11,451 nt of DNA from an uncultured Eubacteriales bacterium (GTDB taxonomy: Bacteria; Bacillota; Clostridia; Monoglobales; Monoglobaceae), in contig CAJLFL010000042.1 of NCBI GenBank assembly GCA_905205855.1, positions 1-11,451 of the forward strand, read 5' to 3'. Positions 1 through 7,700 of this stretch are shown one piece after another. The notes below the pieces were generated by a model. That model searched no databases. It had not been told where the DNA came from and saw only the letters and a list, made by a program, of their open reading frames with translations. A program made the position numbers and the translations under genes. Position 1 is the stretch's first letter, and the number at the start of each line of letters is the position of its first letter.

Positions 1-16
1 TTATGAGTTCAGGCAT
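1..16 (-). CDS. Start of an unidentified downstream gene (5' end only)
   Basis: Reading the minus strand, an ATG at 16-14 begins a frame of five codons (M-P-E-L-I) before the window ends. It is preceded by AAAGGAG at 28-22 with a 5-nt spacer, a strong Firmicutes ribosome binding site, so a real gene probably starts here. It follows the polysaccharide tyrosine kinase gene by about 100 nt on the same strand with no clear terminator between. By context it could be another exopolysaccharide gene, but five residues identify nothing. The call rests only on the ribosome binding site, the ATG and the position. Confidence 0.5.
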
Positions 17-117
17 ATTTTCTCCTTTCATTTATACTAAAAGCCAAGGACAACGATTCAAAAAAACTGATGATTTTCAATTACGGCGCAGTTCTGCTCT
101 CTTTAGACTGAACTATC
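17..117 (-). other. Intergenic spacer with ribosome binding site, no clear terminator
   Basis: This 101-nt gap separates the kinase stop codon from the next ATG. It carries the AAAGGAG ribosome binding site at 22-28. I see a tiny GCAGAACTGC palindrome but no stem followed by a U-run on the minus strand, so read-through from the kinase gene into the next gene is plausible. Confidence 0.5.
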
Positions 118-1599
118 CTAACACTTGTATTGTGAATAACCGCTGTAATAATTTTTATAATATCTGCTGTATTTTCCGTATCTGCCGTATCTGCCGTATC
201 TGCCATATTTCCCGTACCGGCTGTATTTTCCGTACATTTCCGTTTTCGGATCAACATTTTCCAGTATTATACCGAGTATTTTGGCATCAACCTGTTCTAA
301 GGAATGAACCATTTGTTTAATATCATCTACGTTTGAAAATTCTGCGCGTACAGTGAGAAGATAACCGTCAGTTTTATCGGCAAGAACGGTTGCGTCTGTA
401 ACAACATTGACCGGCGGCGTATCAATAATGATATAATCATAGCTTTTGCTGCATTCATCAAGTAATGTGCTCACTCTCGGCGTTGCAAGAAGCTCTGCTG
501 ATGAACTGCTGACATTGCCGGAAACTATAATGTCAAATCCCAAATCGGTATTTTTTATAATTTCGGCATTGTCAATTATTCCGGCAAGGTACTCCGAAAG
601 TCCTTCCTGTTTATCAATAGTAAGGTATTGCGCGATTCTCGGTCTGCGCATATCCGCATCAATCAAAAGAACCCTTTTACCTGCCTGCGCCAATACTTTT
701 GAAATATTGATACTGCACGTGCTCTTTCCCTCAGAAGCGACTGCACTGGCAATAACAATTTTCTTGCAGCTGTCCTCGGTCGGCAAATAAAAAATATTTG
801 TCCGCGCCATACGATATGCTTCCGAAACAGCAAATGAGGTATTTTCGTTTAGTATAAAACGATGATCCGGCGCATTTAAACTTTCTTCAGAGCCTTTTCC
901 TCTTTTTTTCTTTTTGGAAACGATTTCTTCATTTGGAGGAATTATGCCTATAACCGGGATTTTGAAGTTGCCTGAAATTTCATTTCTGCCGTAAACTGTT
1001 GTATCCATAGAGTTTGCAAGCAAAACATATACACAGGATAAAATAAACCCAACAGCAAATCCGATGAATGAATTGCGGGCTATAGGCCAGCTGTAATCAT
1101 CAATATCCGGCACCTTAGCCTCCTCTATTACTTCAACGGACGCCGCCTTTACAATTCTTATAATCTCATCCGGCACGATTTCTACAATCTCATTTACGAT
1201 ATCAGCAGCCATTTGCCTGTTTTGCGAAGTAGCCGAAATATAAAACGCCTCTGTTTCGTTGATAGCGCTTCCCGTAATCATACCGCTGATTTTTTTTGCA
1301 GTTAATTCCGGATACGTGCCTTTCAATTTATCTGCAACCTGTTCTAACACAGGATCAGAGCGAATGATTATCAAATATGTATCTACCAAAGATTTTGAAA
1401 CCGTCAAATCGCCGGTTGTAATATACCTCTCATCATTTTTTTCATTATAAACATAGAGCTTGGCAGTCGCTGTATATTTCGGATTTACAAAGCAATACGT
1501 AAAGCCGCCGAATGTCACCATCCCGATAATCGAAACAATAACAATCAGCAATATACTGTGCCATAAAGCAAGAAATACATCCTTTACAGTCAAATTCAT
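118..1599 (-). CDS. Fused Wzz-type chain-length regulator and BY-family tyrosine kinase (CpsC-CpsD fusion)
   Basis: This 493-residue membrane protein should control chain length and export of a capsular or exopolysaccharide and phosphorylate itself on tyrosine. The Wzz half has a membrane segment at about 12-34, an outside region at about 35-172, a proline motif (P164, P172) and a second membrane segment at about 176-197. The kinase half has the EX2RX2R oligomerisation motif (E260, R263, R266), Walker A ASEGKST at 288-294, Walker A' LLIDADMRRP at 311-320 and Walker B IIIDTPP at 390-396. The tail at 456-491 holds 14 tyrosines, the usual autophosphorylation cluster. Streptococci and staphylococci generally keep the adaptor and kinase as two genes (CpsC/CpsD, CapA/CapB); here they form one chain, as in Gram-negative Wzc but with a shorter outside region. 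The start is set by GGAGG at 1615-1611, 11 nt upstream of the ATG. It follows the adhesin gene by 105 nt. Confidence 0.95.
   Translation of the reverse strand: MNLTVKDVFLALWHSILLIVIVSIIGMVTFGGFTYCFVNPKYTATAKLYVYNEKNDERYITTGDLTVSKSLVDTYLIIIRSDPVLEQVADKLKGTYPELTAKKISGMITGSAINETEAFYISATSQNRQMAADIVNEIVEIVPDEIIRIVKAASVEVIEEAKVPDIDDYSWPIARNSFIGFAVGFILSCVYVLLANSMDTTVYGRNEISGNFKIPVIGIIPPNEEIVSKKKKRGKGSEESLNAPDHRFILNENTSFAVSEAYRMARTNIFYLPTEDSCKKIVIASAVASEGKSTCSINISKVLAQAGKRVLLIDADMRRPRIAQYLTIDKQEGLSEYLAGIIDNAEIIKNTDLGFDIIVSGNVSSSSAELLATPRVSTLLDECSKSYDYIIIDTPPVNVVTDATVLADKTDGYLLTVRAEFSNVDDIKQMVHSLEQVDAKILGIILENVDPKTEMYGKYSRYGKYGRYGRYGRYGKYSRYYKNYYSGYSQYKC
167..238 (-). repeat. 9-bp tandem repeat encoding the [GS]-[KR]-Y tail
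   Basis: Eight consecutive 9-bp units run through the 3' end of the tyrosine kinase gene. Three of them (176-184, 185-193, 194-202) are identical, reading ccgtatctg on the plus strand, and the others are diverged copies. Each unit encodes one tyrosine followed or preceded by a basic residue and a Gly or Ser, giving a tyrosine every third residue. Unit length is a multiple of three, so slippage would change the number of tyrosines without breaking the frame. Confidence 0.85.
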
Positions 1600-1610
1600 T
1601 GAAAATCAAA

Positions 1611-1615
1611 CCTCC
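1611..1615 (-). promoter_or_regulatory. Ribosome binding site of the tyrosine kinase gene
   Basis: GGAGG on the minus strand lies 11 nt before the ATG at 1599, a long but workable spacing. It begins 8 nt after the end of the 51-nt stem-loop at 1624-1674, so folding there could affect ribosome access. Confidence 0.75.
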
Positions 1616-1623
1616 ATAGCTTA

Positions 1624-1674
1624 TACTGCAATCAAGGCCCACAAGGATATATCTTATGAGCTTTGATTGCAGTA
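1624..1674 (-). promoter_or_regulatory. 51-nt stem-loop in the kinase leader
   Basis: The arms 1624-1635 and 1663-1674 are a perfect 12-bp inverted repeat. In the minus-strand RNA one A-C mismatch is followed by nine further pairs (1637-1645 with 1653-1661, two of them G-U), closing on a 7-nt loop. At two of these positions the plus strand would have C-A mismatches where the minus-strand RNA has G-U pairs, so the fold suits the transcribed strand. No U-run follows, so it is not an ordinary terminator. It could shape translation, mRNA stability or processing between the adhesin and kinase messages; a dispersed palindromic repeat is the alternative. Confidence 0.6.
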
Positions 1675-1693
1675 CCTCCCAAAAGGGAAGTAC
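1672..1693 (-). promoter_or_regulatory. Hairpin just after the adhesin gene
   Basis: On the minus strand GTACTTCCC pairs with GGGAGGTAC around a TTTT loop, nine pairs with one G-U. It begins 11 nt after the adhesin stop codon. The expected U-run of an intrinsic terminator is missing (TGCAATC follows), so it may be a weak terminator, a 3' stabilising stem, or one half of an alternating structure: its last three nucleotides are shared with the stem at 1624-1674. Confidence 0.5.
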
Positions 1694-1704
1694 CGCTTAA
1701 GTTT

Positions 1705-4700
1705 TTATTTAACCTCTACTGTGTAATACGAGGTGCATCTTTCGCCATCCTTGTTATAACGAATATAAACACCATACCAGCCGCCGTTTTTCTGTGTCCA
1801 TGCGGAGCCGTCCTTAGGATTAGCATATTGCTGATCCAATAATTTTCCGTTAATATCCTGGTATTTTGCAGCGGCATTAGCAAACTCATTCCAGTTTGTA
1901 ATACGTATATCCTCTGTGCCGATATATACGATTGTCACTTTAGTTACATCATATCCGTTTGTAGTCAAAACTATTTTGCTTTCCTCCGCAACCGCAAACG
2001 GTACATCTGTCGGTTGCAAGTTATAATCGTCAACGGTAAATGTATAATACTTTGCCAATGTCTTATTTAAGTTTTCATCAAAATATTTTATATACGCTAC
2101 ATAGTTTCCGTTATTACGAAATGTTTTGGTATAATCAAGCGTATTTGTTATTCTTGCAAATCCGCTGCTGCCGTTTAGATTCGGATATTTTTTACCGGTT
2201 GCTACAAAATCATCCCAATTAACATTGTTTGCATCAAACACAGCATCTCCGACATATGCAACACCCACGGTAGCCGGAACATTTCCTGTCATTTTCAGGG
2301 TTTTTGTCTTAGCGTTATATGAAAGAGCAGGTCTTTCAAAGCTTACGGCATTTTTTACACTGAAGGTAATGTAATCAGCCTTTGTTGTTCCGTCATCTTT
2401 TGTATATTTTACAAACGCAACATAGTTACCGCGTGTTCCGGGTGTTCTTTTTGTAAAATTATTATAAACAGCATATCCTAAAGCGCTGTTCAGATTAGCA
2501 TAATCCTTGCCTGCGGCAACAAGCTCATCCCAGTTTATATTGTCCGGATCAAATGTTGCTCCGCCGACATACGCAATTACAACCCTACAGCTTGCAGAAG
2601 CTTTTTTGACAAGCGTGAGTGTGGTTCCGTCCCATTTAAGATACGGAATTTCAGGCTCCTCCGGTTCCGGATCAACCTGATTTTTTGTGAATTTAGCCGT
2701 GTAGGTCTTATCCGCTGTTACGTTGCTGACTACAAATTCTGCCGTGTCGCAAACCTTTGTGTCACCGTCATACCAGCCATCAAAGGTGTAACCGTCGTTT
2801 GCCGCTGCGGTGAGGGTTACGCTACTGCTTTCGACTACAGTTCCTCCGCCCGAAACAGTACCGCCGCCGTCTGTGCCGACCTCTGCCGAAATCGTATAGT
2901 ATACGACATTCTTTGTAAACCTCGCCGTATAGGTCTTATCTGCTATTACATTGCTGACCACAAATTCTGCTGTGTCGCAAACCTTTGTATCGCCGTCATA
3001 CCAGCCGTCAAAGGTATAGCCGTCATTTGCCGCTGCGGTAAGGGTTATGCTGCCGCTTTCGATTACAGTTCCGCCGCCCGATACCGTACCGCCTGTTTGT
3101 GCATTTGCTGTTATTTTAAAATTGCTTTTATCCGGGAATGTTACTGTTCTGTTGTCGCTTGCCCAATCATAGTTAATCAAATTGGGAGTTGCACCGATAA
3201 CGGAGGTGCTAATTTGACTGTCTGTATAGAAAGCACCTTTTGAGGAGCCTGCTGACGGAAGTGTCGCATTTGCCCAGCCCTCTCCAAAAATAAATGTCGT
3301 TACAGGTGTATTCTTTGCAAATTCGTTAATATCTGTATCTGCACTTACAGTAAACGAGCTTAAATCAAGCTCTTTGAACGCATCACTATTATATCCGCAT
3401 CCATAAAACATATCTCCCATTTTGATAACATTTGATGTGTCGAATTTGTCACCTAAATCAAGTGTAAATACTTTACTGCTATATCCACATTCATAAAACA
3501 TATCTCCCATATTGATAACATTTGATGTATCAAATGTATCGCCTAAATCAAGCGTAAATACATTGCTATTATATCCACACCTATAAAACATCCTATACAT
3601 ATTATTCTTAACCTTTGATGTGTCAAATTTATTACCCAAATTAAGCGTAAATACATTGCTATTATATCCGCATTCCCTAAACATACTGGACATATTTGTT
3701 ACATTTGAAGTATCAAAATTGTCGCCGAGGTTAAGTGTAAATACTTTACTGCCACACCCGAAAAACATACCTTCCATATTCGTTACATTTATTGTATTGA
3801 ATTTGTCACCCAAGTCAAGCGTAAATTCACTGCCGCTTCCGCAGTTATCAAACATATGTGACATATCCGTTACGTTTGATGTGTCAAAATTACCTCCTAA
3901 ATCAAGTGTAAATTTGTCACTCCGTACTCCGCATTCGCTAAACATATATCTCATACTCGTAACATTTGAGGTATTGAATTTGTCACCTAAATCAAGCGTA
4001 AGTACTTCGCTCCAATATCCGCATTCATAAAACATATATGACATATCAGTAACCTTTGAAGTATTAAATTTGTCGCCGAGGTCAAGTGTAAATCCAGTGC
4101 CGGAACCGCCGCAGTTATCAAACATATGTGACATATCCGTTACGTTTGATGTGTCAAAATTACCTCCCAAATCAAGTGTAGATTTACTGTTTTGGCCGCC
4201 GAACACAGCAAACATATATGACATATTTTTTGTATTTGATGTGTCAAGCATTTCAAGTCCTGCTATACTGTCAATATTGCTTCCATTGTAAAATGCATAT
4301 GACAGGCTCTCTCCCGCAATGATTTTACCGTTGCCGCCGATGTAAAGCTTTGAACCCTTCATCCACGCCTTAACGCTGCCGTCACCGTTTGCCGAATAGT
4401 CGGAATAGGTAATATCCGTCAGGTCGTAATCTGCCAGATCCACAAAATACACGCCGGTAATTTCATAATAACTATACTCGGTGACGCCGTCATTCTTTAT
4501 TTTGGTTAAAAGTGTGTTGTCTTTGCTTGTGCCGAACAGACGGGATACGTTCTTTATAAACTTAGCGATATAGGTCTTATCTGCCGTTACATTTTCAACC
4601 ACAAATTCCACTGTATCGCAAACCTTTGTGTCACCGTCGTACCAGCCGTCAAAGGTATAGCCGTCATTTGCCGCTGCGGTAAGGGTTATACTGCTGCTTT

Positions 4701-7700
4701 CTGCCACTGCTCCGCCGCCCGATACCGTACCGCCGCCGTCTGTGCCGACCTCTGCCGAAATTGTATAGTATATGGTTTCTGTAAACTTAGCAGTATAGAT
4801 TTTGCTTTTGGTTACATTCTGAAGACTAATTTCCGCTGTGTCGAAAGCCTTTTCACCAACGGTATACCAACCATCAAAGGTGTAGCCGTCATTGGCTGTT
4901 GCAGTAAGCGTTATGCTGCCGCCCTCGGCTACTTCGCCGCCGCCTGTGACCGTTCCTCCGGTTTCGGCTTTCGCAGTTATAATGTAAATTCCCTCTCTTA
5001 GTCCGTTTGCAGCTCTGTTATCCTCTGCCCAATCATAGTTAATCAAATTCTCTGTCGCACCGACAACCGTAGTGTCAGTTTCGTTTGCTGTATAAAAAGC
5101 ACCGTTTGAGGAGCCTGCCTGCGGAAGCGCCGCGTTTGCCCAGCCCTCTCCGAAAATAAATGTCGTTACAGGTGTATCCTGTGCGAATTGGGTAATATCT
5201 GTACCTGCATTTATAGTAAACGAGCTTAAATCAAGAGTTGTAAACGTGCCGCTTTTGTTGCCGCACCGAGCAAACATATACGACATATTGGTAACCTTTG
5301 ATGTATCAAATTTATTACCCAAATCAAGCGTAAATGCCGAGTCGCCGCATCCACAAGATTCAAACATATATGACATATCGGTAACCTTTGATGTGTTAAA
5401 ATTCTCTCCCAAATCAAGCGTAAATACTTCACTGCTATATCCGCATTCCCTAAACATCTGCCCCATCTTGGTAACCTTTGAAGTATCAAATTTATTACCC
5501 AAATCAAGCGTAAATACTTCACTGCTATATCCGCATTCCCTAAACATCTGCTCCATATTGATAACCTTTGATGTATCAAATTTGTCACCTAAATCAAGCG
5601 TAAATACTTCATTGCTATATCCGCAGTCCCTAAACATACCTAACATATTGGTAACCTTTGATGTATCAAATTTGTCGCCTAAATCAAGCGTAAATACTTT
5701 GCTATAAGTTCCGCAAAAATTAAACATATATGCCATATTCGTTACGTTTGATGTGTTAAAATTCTCTCCCAAATCAAGCGTAAATACTTTGTTTATTCCT
5801 TTATCACTTCCGTATCCAGTATAACTTCCGCATCCATCAAACATACCTGACATATTCGTTACGTTTGATGTGTCAAAGCTGTCACCCAAATCCAGTGTAA
5901 ATTTACTGGATCTGCTGCCGCACGAACTAAACATAGATGACATATCTTTTGTATTTGATGTGTCAAGCATTTCAAGTCCTGTTATACTGTCAATCCTTGC
6001 ACCGGCAAGTGCAAGTTTCAGGCTCTCTCCCGCAATGATTTTACCGTTGCCGCCGATGTAAAGCTCAGTGCCGTCCATCCATGCCTTTACGCTGCCGTTA
6101 CCGTCTGCGGAATAGTCGGAATATTTAACGTCTGTCAAATTATAATCCGCCAAATCCACAAAATGTACGGCGGTGATTGCATCAACATCCGTGGTACCGT
6201 CGCTTTTTATTTTGCTTAAAAGCGTATAGCCTAAGCTTGTGTTGAACAGACGGGATACATTCTTTGTAAACTTTGCCGTATAGGTCTTATCTGCCGTTAC
6301 GTTGTTTACCACAAATTCTTCTGTTTCGCACACCTTTGTGTCACCGTCGTACCAGCCGTCAAAGGTATAGCCGTCATTTGCCGCTGCGATGAGGGTAGTT
6401 CTGCCGCTTTCGGCCACTGCTCCGCCACCGGATACCGTACCGCCGCCGTCTGTGCCGACCTCTGCCGAAATTGTGAAATATGTTTTATCCGTAAATGTTA
6501 CTGTTCTGTTATCACCTGCCCAATCATAGTTAATCAAATTGGTAGTTGCACCGGTAACGGAGGTCGCTGTTGCCGCGGTTACGGAAAATACGTTGTTGTC
6601 CGGCAGCACTGCGTTTTCCCAGTTCTCGCCGAAAATAAAGTTAGTTACAGGTATGTTGGGTGCAAATTTGGAAAGATTTGTACCTGCACTCAAGGTAAAC
6701 GCACTTAAATCAAGAGTTGTAAACGCACTGCTTTTACTGCCGCAGGAGTTGAACATATTTGACATATCCGTTACGCTATAGGTATCAAAATTATCGCCCA
6801 GATTCAGCGTGAAATTCCCGCTCTCCTGTCCGCAGTAAGCAAACATATGTGACATATCCGTTACGCTGGAAGTATCAAATTTATTGCCCAAATCCAGTTT
6901 GAATTTATCACTCGCCTGTCCGCAGGAGTCAAACATATCTGACATATTCATTACATAAGTGGTATTGAATTTATCACCCAGATTCAGTGTAAAATTCCCG
7001 CCATTCTGTCCGCAGTAAGCAAACATAAAAGACATATACTCTACTCTGGAAGTGTCAAACCCACTGCCTAAATCTAATGTAAAATTCTCGCTGTACCGTC
7101 CGCAGTATGCAAACATATGTGACATATCCCGTACATAAGCGGTATTGAATTTATCACCCAGATTCAGTGCAAACGTATCGCTGTACTCCCCGCACTCGCA
7201 AAACATATACGACATATTTGTTACTTTAGAGGTGTCAAAATTGCTGCCCAAATCAAGCTTAAAGCCGGTGCTGTGGCCGCAGCGATTAAACATACCCGAC
7301 ATATCCGTAACATTTGATGTGTCAAAATTGTCACCCAGCTTCAATTCAGAATACATGCCGTTTAAGGCAGAGTCAAACATATGTGACATACTCGTTACAT
7401 TTGAAGTATCAAGCAAATCCAGTCCGTTGATTGCTTCAATGCTATGTCCGTAATAAAATGCGTATGCTAATGAGCTGCCGGCTATAATTTTCTCATAACC
7501 GCCTATATAAAGCTCGGAATTTTCGTCGTCATACCACGCAAGAACACTTCCGTCGTTATCGGCAGAATAATCCACGGTTGCAGTTTCTGTCAGATCGTAC
7601 TCGTTAATATCGACAAAGGACACGGCTTTTATGGTGGTTTTGTCATCTACCAAACCACCATCTACCGCCTTGCTGAGAAGCGTAGCGTCATAATCTGTTG

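Noticed and set aside
3..320. Plus-strand frame encoding a Cys/Ile/Arg-rich peptide
   Set aside because: The Cys-Arg-Ile pattern is the antisense reading of the tyrosine-tail repeats of the kinase gene; there is no ribosome binding site.
1624..1674. Known riboswitch or T-box in the kinase leader
   Set aside because: The element is a single hairpin with no multi-stem core, no specifier loop and no terminator/antiterminator pair with a U-run.
1705..2646. Possible LPXTG sortase signal, SLH domains or type IX sorting domain at the adhesin C terminus
   Set aside because: The protein ends in YYTVEVK with no LPXTG, no hydrophobic tail, no basic end cluster and no SLH motif.
5226..5588. A second open frame on the minus strand within the adhesin gene
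   Set aside because: It is a by-product of the 90-bp period, which keeps a shifted frame open. Its product is a meaningless periodic sequence without a ribosome binding site.
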